Source: JANMJD01 sp963828405
GTDB lineage: Bacteria; Actinomycetota; Acidimicrobiia; Acidimicrobiales; Ilumatobacteraceae
Direction: 5' to 3'
DNA: 64,000 nucleotides
Assembly: GCA_963828405.1 (NCBI GenBank)
Contig: CAWHEG010000012.1
Span: 124,001-188,000, forward strand
In this document: positions 19,599 through 28,648 of the stretch, in pieces
Numbering within the stretch: the first letter of the stretch is position 1
How the letters are laid out: each line of letters starts with the position of its first letter
Made by a program: the position numbers and the translations under genes
The notes under the pieces: model-generated
Database searches by the model: none
The model's input: only the letters and a program-made list of their open reading frames with translations
What the model was told of the DNA's origin: nothing

Positions 19599-20534
19599 TC
19601 AGCTCGGGCGGTTCTGGACGTGCTGGAAGCCGAAGCGGCCCTTGATGCACAGGTTGCCGTGGGTGACCGAGTGATCGGCGGGGCTCGTCACCTTGACGAT
19701 CGCGTTGTCCTGCACGTGGAGGGTGACGCTGCAGCCGACGCCGCAGTACGGGCAGATCGTGTCGGTGCGGGTCTGCGACGGTTCGTCCCAGGTGCCCGCG
19801 GCGCGCATCTCGTGCTCGGAGGTGAACATCAGCGCCCCGGTCGGGCAGACCTGGATGCAGTTGCCGCAGTAGACGCAGGCGGAGTCGGGGAGGTCGACGG
19901 CATACTCCGTGGAGACCCGCGCATCGAAACCGCGCCCGGCCACGCCGATGGCGAAGGTGTTCTGCCACTGCTCGCCGCAGGCGTCGACGCACTTGTAGCA
20001 CAGGATGCACTTCGCGTAGTCACGCACGTACAGCGCGTTGTCGCGCTTGACCGGTTGGTGGACGTTGTCGGCGCTGAGGCCGTCGGGTGTGTCGTGATGC
20101 CCGGGCAGGCGCGTGTCGCGGTCGGTGGAGACCGCGCTCGCTTCGCCGTAGCGCCCGATGTCGGCGCCGTACTCGGCGTTCCACCGCGCCACGTTCGGGG
20201 TGGTCGACAGGTCGACCGACGAACCGAGGAACTCGAGCACCATCCGTCGGCTGTGCGTGGCCCGCTCGCTGTCGGTCCGTACGACCATCCCCGGCTCGAC
20301 CGTTCGGGAGCACGACGGCACCAGCGTGCGCGATCCCTCGACCTCGACCATGCACACGCGGCAGGCGTTCTTCGGGGTCAGCGTCTCGCCGTGGCACAGC
20401 GTCGGGATCTCGGTGCCCCGACTACGGCACACCTGGAGCAGCGTCGTGCCTTCGGGCGCCTTGACGGTCTCGCCGTCGATGGTCAGCTCGACCAGGCGGA
20501 CCGGCATGGCCACCGGTGTGGTCGTCACCGTCAT
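19599..20534 (-). CDS. Formate dehydrogenase alpha-type electron-transfer subunit lacking the catalytic domain
   Basis: This 311-residue protein has the N-terminal layout of NAD-dependent FdsA/FdhA. A 2Fe-2S domain (LCHGETLTPKNACRVCMVEVEG context) is followed by two 4Fe-4S motifs (CILCYKCVDAC, CVYCGNCIQVCPTGAL). Then comes the start of the Mo-bisMGD Fe4S4 domain (TICPYCGVGCSV...GNLCIKGRFGF). It stops there, whereas FdsA continues for about 600 residues with the formate site. The ATG at 20534 overlaps the stop of the NuoEF-like gene. It is either a truncated FdhA or a stand-alone electron input module whose partner is elsewhere. HoxU-like roles are possible. Confidence 0.75.
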   Translation of the reverse strand: MTVTTTPVAMPVRLVELTIDGETVKAPEGTTLLQVCRSRGTEIPTLCHGETLTPKNACRVCMVEVEGSRTLVPSCSRTVEPGMVVRTDSERATHSRRMVLEFLGSSVDLSTTPNVARWNAEYGADIGRYGEASAVSTDRDTRLPGHHDTPDGLSADNVHQPVKRDNALYVRDYAKCILCYKCVDACGEQWQNTFAIGVAGRGFDARVSTEYAVDLPDSACVYCGNCIQVCPTGALMFTSEHEMRAAGTWDEPSQTRTDTICPYCGVGCSVTLHVQDNAIVKVTSPADHSVTHGNLCIKGRFGFQHVQNRPS

Positions 20535-22321
20535 GAGAACACTCCGAGCTTGACGAAGGCCGATTCGATGGCGTTGTGGGCGGTCTGGCCGAGGCCGCAG
20601 ATCGAGGCGTCCTTCATCACCCGGCCGATGTCGGCGAGCAGGGCCATCTCGCCGGAGCGCACGCCGGCGGCCAGGCGGGCCAGCGCCTCCTCCTGGCGGA
20701 CCGTGCCGACCCGGCACGGGACGCATTGCCCGCACGACTCGTCGCGGAAGAAGGCGGCGATGCGCTGCAGGAACCCGACGAGTTCGACCGTGTCGTCGAG
20801 CACCATCACCACGCCCGACCCGAGCGTGGCCCCGATGGCCCGGGTGCCCTCGAACGTCAGCGGCACGTCGATCTCGTCCGGACCGACGAAGGCTCCGGCC
20901 GCCCCGCCGAGGAGCACGGCCTGCAGGCTGCGGCCGGAGGCCATCCCACCGCACAGGTCGATCAGCTCACGCAGGGTGGCGCCGAACGGCACCTCGTAGA
21001 CGCCCGGGCGGGCGACGCCGCCCGACACGCAGAACAGCTTGGTGCCCGCCGAACCCTCGGTGCCGCCGGCGGCGTACGCCGGGCCGCCGCCGAGCACGAT
21101 CGGCAGCACGTTGACCAGGGTCTCGACGTTGTTGACGACCGTCGGCTTGCCGAAGAGCCCGACCTCGACGGGGAACGGGGGCTTGTTGCGCGGCTCGCCG
21201 CGGAAACCCTCGATCGAGTTGAAGATCGCCGTCTCCTCGCCACAGATGTACGCCCCGGCCCCGCGGAAGATCTCGAGGTCGAACGAGAAGCCCGAATCGA
21301 GGATGTCGGCGCCGAGGAACCCGCGCCGTCGGGCCGCCTCGATGGCCCGTTGCAGGTGGCGCATCGCCCGCGGGTACTCGCCGCGCAGGTAGATCCAGCC
21401 GTGCTCGCACCCGGTGGCGTAGGCGGCGATGGTCATCGCCTCGATCAGGGCGAACGGGTCGCCCTCGATGATCACCCGGTCCTTGAAGGTGCCCGGTTCG
21501 CTCTCGTCGGCATTGCACACCAGGTGGTGGGGACGGGCGGGCTGGCGGGCCACTGCCTCCCACTTGCGCCCCGCAGGGAACGCCGCACCGCCCCGGCCGA
21601 CCAGCCTGGCGTCGAGCACCTCGCGGATCACGCCCATCGGTCCCAGCTCGAAGGCCCGTCGCAGGGCGGCATAGCCGCCGTGGGCGCGATACGAGTCGAG
21701 CGACGTCGGGTCGCTACGACCGACCCGGCGGAGCAGCACGTGCGACTCGTCGCCGGCGAACGGCACTGCATCGGCCACCGGTGCCTCGTCGTCCGGCCAG
21801 TCGCCGTCGATCGCCCGCTGCAGCGTGACCTCGGTGAACGGGGCGATCACCGCCTGGCGGGGAACCTCACCCGCCTCGACGACCAGCGCCGCGGGTGCCC
21901 GCTCGCACGCCCCGAGGCAGGGCGACGGATGTGCACCGGCGGGAACGGCGCCGTCGGTCGAGCCGGCCATCCGGCAGGCAAGGTCGACACAGACGTGCAC
22001 CTGTCGCGCCGGGCGCTCGCGCAGGGCGAACAGGGCGTAGAAGCTGGCCACGCCGTAGATGTCGGCGGGGGCCACGTCGAGGCGTTGGGCGACGTAGTTC
22101 ATCGCCCCGGGGCTGATCCAGCCCTCGCGGTCCTGCACCGCGTGGAGCACTTCGAGCAGGCGGGTGCGCGGCCCGTGCACCCCGGCGCCGGCCCGGGCGA
22201 CGTGGTGGTCGCCGGCGTCGCGCACGCCACCGTCCCATCCGGCGACCGGAGCGCCGAGCACGGCGTCGACGGCCGCGCGCGACGCGTCGGTGGCGCGTGC
22301 GGACGAGAGCTTGAGGTCCAT
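20531..22321 (-). CDS. NuoE-NuoF fusion (formate dehydrogenase beta/gamma, NAD-reducing module)
   Basis: This 596-residue fusion has about residues 45-160 as a thioredoxin-like 2Fe-2S NuoE domain (ligands CVDLAC and CLGAC). The rest is a NuoF flavoprotein: GRGGAAFPAGRKWE and CNADESEPGTFKDR for NADH/FMN, GAGAYICGEETA, and the 4Fe-4S motif ESCGQCVPCR near 530. Such fusions pass electrons between FMN/NAD and an iron-sulfur subunit in soluble formate dehydrogenases or hydrogenases. The stop overlaps the start of the FdhA-like gene (ATGA). No formate catalytic subunit, FdhD or hydrogenase gene accompanies the pair in this window. Confidence 0.9.
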   Translation of the reverse strand: MDLKLSSARATDASRAAVDAVLGAPVAGWDGGVRDAGDHHVARAGAGVHGPRTRLLEVLHAVQDREGWISPGAMNYVAQRLDVAPADIYGVASFYALFALRERPARQVHVCVDLACRMAGSTDGAVPAGAHPSPCLGACERAPAALVVEAGEVPRQAVIAPFTEVTLQRAIDGDWPDDEAPVADAVPFAGDESHVLLRRVGRSDPTSLDSYRAHGGYAALRRAFELGPMGVIREVLDARLVGRGGAAFPAGRKWEAVARQPARPHHLVCNADESEPGTFKDRVIIEGDPFALIEAMTIAAYATGCEHGWIYLRGEYPRAMRHLQRAIEAARRRGFLGADILDSGFSFDLEIFRGAGAYICGEETAIFNSIEGFRGEPRNKPPFPVEVGLFGKPTVVNNVETLVNVLPIVLGGGPAYAAGGTEGSAGTKLFCVSGGVARPGVYEVPFGATLRELIDLCGGMASGRSLQAVLLGGAAGAFVGPDEIDVPLTFEGTRAIGATLGSGVVMVLDDTVELVGFLQRIAAFFRDESCGQCVPCRVGTVRQEEALARLAAGVRSGEMALLADIGRVMKDASICGLGQTAHNAIESAFVKLGVFS

Positions 22322-22452
22322 GCGGGGCGGAGTTCCTGACGATCGGCGGGACCGCTCAGATTAGCCGCTCGGCCCGGTCGGGCAGGGAAGGCCCGTTACG
22401 CTGGGCCTACGCTGGGACGAGGGTCGTTCTGTGGCCCCGTCGGGAGGAAGAC

Positions 22453-24078
22453 GTGCTGAAACAGTTGAGTGGTGTCGACGCCATGTTCCTCTACATGGAG
22501 ACCGCCCGCTCGTTCGGCCATGTCTCGAGCGTCTCGGTGTTCGAGCATCCGGGGGGTGACTTCCAGCCGTTCGAGGCGTTCCGCCAGCAACTGGAGTCGC
22601 GCCTCGAACTCGTCGAGCCCTTCCGGCGGCGCCTGGTCACCGTGCCCCTCGAACTGGACCATCCGTACTGGGCGAACGATCCGGAGTTCGATCTCGACTT
22701 CCACGTCCGCTCGATCGCCCTCGCCCAACCCGGCAACGACGAACAACTGGCCAACCAGGTGGCCAGGATCATCAGCCGGCCGCTCGACCGCTCCCACCCG
22801 CTGTGGGAGGTGTACGTGATCGAAGGCCTCGAGGGCGGCTGCTTCGCCACCCTCACCAAGGTGCACCACGCGACGATCGACGGGGCGTCGGGCGTCGAGC
22901 TCCTCGCCATGCTGCTCGACCCGTCCCCCGACGCCGTCTACCGGCCACCGGCCGACACCGAGCCCTGGGCCCCCGACGTCATCCCGTCGCAGCTCGACAT
23001 GTTCATGCGCGGGATGGGGAGCCTGGTGCGCCAACCCGAGCGGATCGCCCGGGTCCAGGGCCGCCTGATCCGTGACCTCGGCCGCAGCCGCGGTTCGGCC
23101 CTCGGCGAGCTCGTCAAGGTCGCCCGGCCGTTCCTGCCCTCGGTCCCGGCCCTCGGTCCGGGCCGCCGCAAACCCGAGGTCCGCGACGCGCCGCCGGCGC
23201 TGCCCTCCGGGTCGGCGCCCCCCACACCGTTCAACCGCTCGATCTCGCCGCAACGGCGTTTCGCCTTCCGGTCGGCGTCCCTGGCCAGCGTCAAGGCGCT
23301 GAAGTCCGCCTATGGGGTCACCGTCAACGACGTCGTGATGGCCGTGTGCGCCGGCGCGCTGCGCCGGTGGCTGATCGAGCACGAGGCCCTCCCCGACGAG
23401 CCGCTGCTGGCGATGGTTCCGGTGTCGATCCGCACCGGCCAGGAGACCGACAAGTGGAGCAATCGGGTCTCGGCGATCTTCGCCCCGATCCCGACCCACC
23501 TCGACGACCCGATCGAGCGGGTGCGGTTCATGAACGAGGCGATGATCGCTGGGAAGGCGTCCTTCGATCTGATCCCGGCCGACATCCTGACCGATCTCAC
23601 CCAGTTCGCTCCCCCGGCCCTGGCCACGCGGGCGATCCGCATGGCGACGGCGGCCCGCCTCGGCAACCGGATGAACATGCCCGTCAACCTCGTCATCTCC
23701 AACGTGCCCGGGCCGCGCCAGCCGTTGTACCTCCAGGGCGGGGCGAGGATGAAGCACTACTACCCGGTCTCGACGATCGTCGAGGGGCAGGGCCTGAACA
23801 TCACCGTGCAGAGCTACCTCGACACCCTCGACTTCGGCCTGGTCGCCTGCCGCGAGCTGGTGCCCGACCTGTGGCACCTCGCCGACCTGTGCATCGAGGA
23901 GCTCGATGTGCTCGCCGCGGCGATCACCGCGACACCGGCGGCGACCAAGCCGGCGGGGCGAAAGACGGCGGCGACCAAGACGGCTGGGCGAAAGACGGCG
24001 GCGACCAAGCCGGCAGCGACCGAGCCGGCGGCGGGCCCGGCTCGGCGCGGCCGCTCGACGGGGCGAAAGACGGTGTGA
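22453..24078 (+). CDS. Wax ester synthase / diacylglycerol acyltransferase (WS/DGAT)
   Basis: This 541-residue acyltransferase makes triacylglycerol or wax esters from acyl-CoA at the membrane. The catalytic HHxxxDG motif is KVHHATIDGASG near residue 138. Other family blocks are LSGVDAMFLYMETA at the start, SLASVKALKSAYGVTVNDVVMAV, VPVSIRTG and NLVISNVPGPRQPLYL. A GTG at 22453 follows GGGAGGAAG. The C-terminus carries an unusual basic Ala/Lys/Arg/Thr tail (TKPAGRKTAATKTAGRKTA) built from 30-bp DNA repeats. Storage lipid synthesis is common in Actinomycetota. Confidence 0.93.
   Translation: MLKQLSGVDAMFLYMETARSFGHVSSVSVFEHPGGDFQPFEAFRQQLESRLELVEPFRRRLVTVPLELDHPYWANDPEFDLDFHVRSIALAQPGNDEQLANQVARIISRPLDRSHPLWEVYVIEGLEGGCFATLTKVHHATIDGASGVELLAMLLDPSPDAVYRPPADTEPWAPDVIPSQLDMFMRGMGSLVRQPERIARVQGRLIRDLGRSRGSALGELVKVARPFLPSVPALGPGRRKPEVRDAPPALPSGSAPPTPFNRSISPQRRFAFRSASLASVKALKSAYGVTVNDVVMAVCAGALRRWLIEHEALPDEPLLAMVPVSIRTGQETDKWSNRVSAIFAPIPTHLDDPIERVRFMNEAMIAGKASFDLIPADILTDLTQFAPPALATRAIRMATAARLGNRMNMPVNLVISNVPGPRQPLYLQGGARMKHYYPVSTIVEGQGLNITVQSYLDTLDFGLVACRELVPDLWHLADLCIEELDVLAAAITATPAATKPAGRKTAATKTAGRKTAATKPAATEPAAGPARRGRSTGRKTV
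23941..24015 (+). repeat. 30-bp coding tandem repeat in the WS/DGAT tail
   Basis: Two full units (23941-23970 and 23971-24000, three differences) and a half unit encode A-T-K-(P/T)-A-G-R-K-T-A. It resembles histone H1-like basic tails. Copy number may vary between strains. Confidence 0.75.
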
Positions 24079-24201
24079 TCCACGTCGGGACGGCCCCCGG
24101 CAGGCACGACGCGGCTCCGGCGGCGATGCCAGTACGCGGGTGCGGCAATCGCCGTGGCGCCGTCGCGACCGAGCCGGAATCCGGGCGTATGCTCGATCTC
24201 G

Positions 24202-25776
24202 ATGCGGTCCCGTTGCGCACTCCTGGCCGCTGTCGGTCTCGCACTGCTGGCCGGCTGTTCGGCCTCCGATCCGGGGTTGCGCGCCCGGGATGCCGACAAG
24301 GTCGTCGTCGGCGGCGGCGGCTCGGCGAGCGGCAGCGATCCGTCGGCTCCCCCCACCGCCTCGACGGTTCCCACCGACCCGAACGGTTCGGGCCGGCTCG
24401 ATCCCGACCCCGAGTCGACGGCGCCCGAGCTTCCCCCGATCGAGCCCGGCCAGTTCCCGTTCGACCCCGACAAGCCGCCGCAGGATTACGACGCGTACCT
24501 CGTCGTCGCCCTCGACGACATCCAGCAGTTCTGGCGTGACTCGATGCCGACGGTCTTCTCGACCGACTACGAGGAGCTCCAGGGCGGGATCTGGCCCGTC
24601 TACCCGGGACGCCAGGGTGTCCCCGGCTGCGGCGGCCCGCGGACCACGTACCGGGAGGTGGAGGGCAACGCGTTCTACTGCCAGCAGGGCGACTTCGTCG
24701 CCTACGACGACGCCAACCTGTTGCCGCAGCTCGACAGCGACCTGGGTCGGGCGGTCATCGGCGTCGTGTTCGCCCACGAATGGGGACACGCCATCCAGGC
24801 CCGCCTGGGCCTCTTCGACGGCTCCATCGCCACCGTGACCCTGGAGCTGCAGGCCGACTGCTTCGCCGGGGCGTGGACGGCGCACCTGGCCCGGGGCGAG
24901 AACCCCAAGATGCAGTTCCTCGACTCCGACATCCGCTCCGGGCTGACCGGCATGATCAGCGTCGCCGACGCCCCGGGGATCACGTCGGAGACCGACTTCG
25001 GCGCCCACGGCTCGGCCTTCGCCCGGGTGGGCGCCTTCCAGGACGGCTTCGTCAGCGGAGCGACGCACTGCGCCGGGTACATCGACAACCCCCCCGACCC
25101 GATGCAGTTCGCCTACCAGACCAGCGATCCGACCGCGACCATCGGCGAGCTCGAGGACGCCCCCTACGCCGACCAGTCGATCCCCGAGGGCCAGGACTAC
25201 GGCGGGGGCATCTTCCAGCTGATCGACCACTCGCTGGGGGCCTTCTGGCCGGCCGTGCTCGAGGCCAACGGCACGACGTTCACCGAGCCGACGCTCGTGG
25301 CGTATCCGAGTGACGGGCCGTACCCGGCGTGCGCGGGAGTCGACGAGGCGAACTACCGCGACAACGTCTTCTTCTGCGCGGCGACGAACGAGGTGATGTA
25401 CGACGATGGCCTGGGCCGCCAGCTCTATCGCCGGATCGGCGACTTCTCGATCGGTTACCTGCTGGCCAACGGGTGGAGCGACGCCGTGCAGACGGCCCTC
25501 GACAGCCAGCTCGGCGGTGAACGCCGGGCGCTGCTCAGCGACTGCCTCACCGGGGCGTGGGTGAGGAGTACGTTGCCGCCCGCCGACCGCACCGCCCCGT
25601 CGCCCGACGTGATCGCCTCACCGGGTGATCTCGACGAAGCGGTCAAGACGGCGATCCTCGTCGGCGACGAGACCACCGACGCCGACCAGGTCGGCTCGGC
25701 GTTCGAGAAGATCGATGCCTTCCGGGTCGGCGTGCTGGGCGATCTCGATGCCTGCCAGACCCGTTACGCGAGCTGA
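24202..25776 (+). CDS. Secreted zinc-metallopeptidase-type lipoprotein
   Basis: This 524-residue protein starts MRSRCALLAAVGLALLAGCSAS, a lipoprotein signal with lipobox LAGC, so it is anchored outside the membrane. The zinc-protease motif FAHEWGHAIQARLG at about 190 and ELQADCFAGAW after it define the neutral zinc metallopeptidase (YpfJ-like) fold. There is a Gly/Ser/Pro linker after the signal. The ATG at 24202 is chosen for the signal peptide. Targets are unknown. It is followed 5 bases later by the Ppx/GppA gene, so the two are probably cotranscribed. Confidence 0.85.
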   Translation: MRSRCALLAAVGLALLAGCSASDPGLRARDADKVVVGGGGSASGSDPSAPPTASTVPTDPNGSGRLDPDPESTAPELPPIEPGQFPFDPDKPPQDYDAYLVVALDDIQQFWRDSMPTVFSTDYEELQGGIWPVYPGRQGVPGCGGPRTTYREVEGNAFYCQQGDFVAYDDANLLPQLDSDLGRAVIGVVFAHEWGHAIQARLGLFDGSIATVTLELQADCFAGAWTAHLARGENPKMQFLDSDIRSGLTGMISVADAPGITSETDFGAHGSAFARVGAFQDGFVSGATHCAGYIDNPPDPMQFAYQTSDPTATIGELEDAPYADQSIPEGQDYGGGIFQLIDHSLGAFWPAVLEANGTTFTEPTLVAYPSDGPYPACAGVDEANYRDNVFFCAATNEVMYDDGLGRQLYRRIGDFSIGYLLANGWSDAVQTALDSQLGGERRALLSDCLTGAWVRSTLPPADRTAPSPDVIASPGDLDEAVKTAILVGDETTDADQVGSAFEKIDAFRVGVLGDLDACQTRYAS

Positions 25777-25781
25777 CCGCG

Positions 25782-27332
25782 ATGCTCCTCGCCGCCGCCG
25801 ACCTCGGCACGAACAGCTTCCACCTGGTCATCGCCCGCATCGCCGCCGAGGGTGGGTTCGAGATCATCACCCGCGAACGCGAGAAGGTGCGCCTCGGCCA
25901 CGGTGGCGGCGACATGAAGGAGCTGTCCCCCGGGGCCATCGATCGGGGGATCGCCACGCTCGCCCGAATGCGGCGGATCGCCGAGAGCGCGGGCGCCCCG
26001 TTGCGCGCCGTGGCGACGAGTGCCGTGCGCGAGGCCTACAACGCGGCCGACTTCATCGACCGGGCGCGCCGGGAGGCCGGCGTGGAGGTCGAGGTGATCT
26101 CGGGGTTCGAGGAGGCCCGCCTGATCCACCTCGGCGTGCTCCAGGCCGTCCCCGTCTACGACCAGCGCCACCTGCTCTGCGACATCGGGGGCGGGAGCAC
26201 CGAGATCCTCGTCGGCCAGGGAGCCGAGACCCTGACCGCGCGGAGCTTCAAGCTCGGCGCGGTTCGCCAGACCGATCGCTTCTTCCCGGGTGGGGTCATC
26301 GAGCCGGGCGCCGTCGAGGCGTGCCGCGCCTACGTCCGCTCCATCCTGGCGGTCTACGAGCGCGAGGTCAGCCGCAAGCGGCACCGGGTCGCCGTCGGTT
26401 CCAGCGGCACCTTCGAGGCGCTCGTGCGGGTCGCCCAGGCCGTCGGTGGTCGCCCCGAGCTGCGTACCTACAACTGTCAGAAGCTCAGCCGTACGGCACT
26501 CGCCGGGGTGATCGACACGCTGATCACCTGCCCCACGCCGGAGATCCGCCGCAAGACGCCGGGACTCGAGACGGAACGCGCCGACATCATCGTGGCCGGC
26601 GCCCTGATCCTCGAGGGGGTCTACGACACCTTCGGGGTCCGCTCGATGACCTTCAGCGAGTTCGCCCTGCGTGAGGGCGTGTTGCTCGACACCCTCAGCC
26701 GGCTCAGCGGCACCACGATGCACCACCTGCGCGACGTGTCGAGGCGCAGCGTGCGCCACCTCGCCGGGGTGTGCGACCCCGAGCCGGACCATTCCCGCCA
26801 TGTCGCCGCGCTCGCCCTCCAGCTCTTCGACGCCACCAAACGACTGCACGGTCTCGATCCTGTCTGCCGGGAGTACCTCGAGGCCGGCGCGCTGCTGGCC
26901 AACGTCGGGCTGATGATCAGCCACGACCGCCACCACCTGCACAGCTACTACGTGATCCGCAACTCCGAACACCTCGTCGGGTTCACCGACCACGAGATCG
27001 AGATCATCTCCCAGGTCGCCCGGTACCACCGCAAGAGCGCACCGAAGAAGTCGCACCCGGACTTCGCCCGCCTCGACCCCGGCGACCAGGACCTGATCCG
27101 TAAGTTGGCCGGCATCCTGCGCATCGCCATCGGCCTCGACCGCAGCCACGACGGCCGGGTGGCCGCGCTGCGGGTGAGCAGGCGTGACACGCAGCTCAGG
27201 ATCGCACTCGTCGGGGCCCCCTCATCGGGGCCGCCGGTCGATCTGAGCCTCGAGCTGTACGCCGCCTCCGAACGCCGGCAACTGCTCGAAGAGGTCACCG
27301 GCACCCAGGTGACGATCGTCGCCGCCCCCTGA
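25782..27332 (+). CDS. Ppx/GppA family phosphatase with HD domain
   Basis: This 516-residue protein acts on polyphosphate and/or pppGpp. The ASKHA domain shows AAADLGTNSFHLVIA, RAVATSAVREAYN, CDIGGGSTEILVG and GSSGTFEALVRVA. From about residue 310 an HD-like helical domain follows (DPEPDHSRHVAALALQLFD, LLANVGLMISHDRHHLHSYYV), the layout of full-length Ppx. In actinobacteria this gene often follows eno and ftsB; here it is about 30 kb away, next to the peptidase. The choice between exopolyphosphatase and guanosine pentaphosphatase is not possible from sequence. Confidence 0.9.
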   Translation: MLLAAADLGTNSFHLVIARIAAEGGFEIITREREKVRLGHGGGDMKELSPGAIDRGIATLARMRRIAESAGAPLRAVATSAVREAYNAADFIDRARREAGVEVEVISGFEEARLIHLGVLQAVPVYDQRHLLCDIGGGSTEILVGQGAETLTARSFKLGAVRQTDRFFPGGVIEPGAVEACRAYVRSILAVYEREVSRKRHRVAVGSSGTFEALVRVAQAVGGRPELRTYNCQKLSRTALAGVIDTLITCPTPEIRRKTPGLETERADIIVAGALILEGVYDTFGVRSMTFSEFALREGVLLDTLSRLSGTTMHHLRDVSRRSVRHLAGVCDPEPDHSRHVAALALQLFDATKRLHGLDPVCREYLEAGALLANVGLMISHDRHHLHSYYVIRNSEHLVGFTDHEIEIISQVARYHRKSAPKKSHPDFARLDPGDQDLIRKLAGILRIAIGLDRSHDGRVAALRVSRRDTQLRIALVGAPSSGPPVDLSLELYAASERRQLLEEVTGTQVTIVAAP

Positions 27333-27393
27333 TCGCCGCACCCGATCGCCGCTCCTCGATCGCCTGCTGACGGGGCGTCCCGGGAGGACCTGC

Positions 27394-28629
27394 TCAGCCG
27401 CCCGCGCCACCACCGGCGCCGGCCCCGCCGGGCGTCGTGGCGGGCACGGTCGTGCTCGCGGGCGTCGTGGTCGTGGTCGTGGTGGTGGTCGTGGTGGTCG
27501 TCGAACTCGTGGTGGGGGTGGTCGTGGTCGCCGGCACCTTGGTCGTCGTCGGACCCGTGGTCGCCGAGCCGGCGGTCGTCGACGGAGCGATCGTCGTCGA
27601 AGGGGCGCTCGAGGAGGTCGAGAAGTCGGGGTCGTTGCGATCCCACGCCGGCGGCTGGTGGCCGTACTCCTCGGGTTGCTTCACGCCGTCCCACAGGTAG
27701 ATCCAGTCGCCCCGCTTGACGAGGTCGGGGAAGTACTCGGCGATGTGCATCGGGATGCGCACGCAGCCGTGGGAGGCCGGTTCCAGGGGGACGTTGCCGG
27801 CACCGTGGACGGCCAGCCCGTAGTTGAAGTACACCGGCTTGTACATCCGGCCGAGCTTGCCCTCCTTCCAGCTCTCGCCGGGCTTGAACCGGCGATCGAA
27901 GGTGAAGGTGCCGCCCGTGGTCGTGGCGATGCCCACGACGCCCTTCTTGATCGGCTCGGTGCCCTTCTCGTTGCCTTCTTCGCCCGGGTCGATGGTGACG
28001 ACCTCCTTGAACTCCTCACCCGTGCCGCTCGAGATGTGGGTGATCAGGATCGGGGCGTCGTTCTTGAACACGATGGCGACCTGCTCGGGCAGGTACACCT
28101 CCATGTGCGTCTCACCGAGGTTCACCCGGCGGGGCCCGATGGCCACCGGCCCCTCCATCACGTCCCACATCGCCGGAGTGACCTTGCCGCCGGCCTGGTC
28201 CCGTGGGACCTGCATCACGAGCTTCTCGAAGGCCCAGATGGCCGAGCGGGTGTTGTTGCCGAAGTTCCCGTCGACGGGGCCCGGGTCGAAGTGCAGGTCG
28301 ATCAGGCGCTGCTGCATCCGACGTACGTCCTCGCCGGTCATCCCCTTCGACAGCGTGCGGGTGAGCGGAACCCGGGGCGAGGTGGCCGCCGTCTGGGCCA
28401 CCGGCGTCGTGGCCGGTGCGGTGATCGTCGATTCGGCCGGAACGCCGACGGGTGTCGTCAAGGGGGTGGACGCCGAACTCGAGGCCCCGCCGCCGCTGGA
28501 GAAGGCGATCGCGGCGACGACCGCGGCGAACACGCCCCCGGCGATGAGCGCGGGCGTCCAGCGCCCCAGTCCACGCGACTCCACGACATCCGAGGATAGC
28601 AACCGGGCCGCCCGGATCGGCTCGCTCAC
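27394..28629 (-). CDS. L,D-transpeptidase (YkuD) with peptidoglycan-binding domain
   Basis: This 411-residue cell-wall enzyme has one N-terminal membrane segment (TPALIAGGVFAAVVAAIAF, about 25-43). A peptidoglycan-binding repeat follows (GMTGEDVRRMQQRLIDLHFDPGPVDG, about 96-121). The YkuD domain holds the catalytic motif HGAGNVPLEP...SHGCVRIP with the nucleophilic Cys. L,D-transpeptidases make 3-3 cross-links or attach proteins. The last 80 residues are Ser/Thr/Pro rich with a long Thr run, probably a wall-spanning tail. Convergent with the Ppx gene. Confidence 0.92.
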   Translation of the reverse strand: MSEPIRAARLLSSDVVESRGLGRWTPALIAGGVFAAVVAAIAFSSGGGASSSASTPLTTPVGVPAESTITAPATTPVAQTAATSPRVPLTRTLSKGMTGEDVRRMQQRLIDLHFDPGPVDGNFGNNTRSAIWAFEKLVMQVPRDQAGGKVTPAMWDVMEGPVAIGPRRVNLGETHMEVYLPEQVAIVFKNDAPILITHISSGTGEEFKEVVTIDPGEEGNEKGTEPIKKGVVGIATTTGGTFTFDRRFKPGESWKEGKLGRMYKPVYFNYGLAVHGAGNVPLEPASHGCVRIPMHIAEYFPDLVKRGDWIYLWDGVKQPEEYGHQPPAWDRNDPDFSTSSSAPSTTIAPSTTAGSATTGPTTTKVPATTTTPTTSSTTTTTTTTTTTTTPASTTVPATTPGGAGAGGGAGG

Positions 28630-28648
28630 GGGTGACGAATACGCCCGC

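Noticed and set aside
19590..19601. TGA ending the FdhA-like protein as a selenocysteine codon
   Set aside because: The Sec/Cys of formate dehydrogenases lies far downstream of this point, and translation beyond the TGA is not protein-like.
22396..25230. A 944-codon minus-strand open frame
   Set aside because: Antisense to WS/DGAT and the peptidase gene, low-complexity Arg/Gly/Asp composition.
27437..27640. Dense GTGGTC repeats on the plus strand
   Set aside because: They are the complement of the Thr-rich tail of the L,D-transpeptidase, not a DNA repeat element in its own right.
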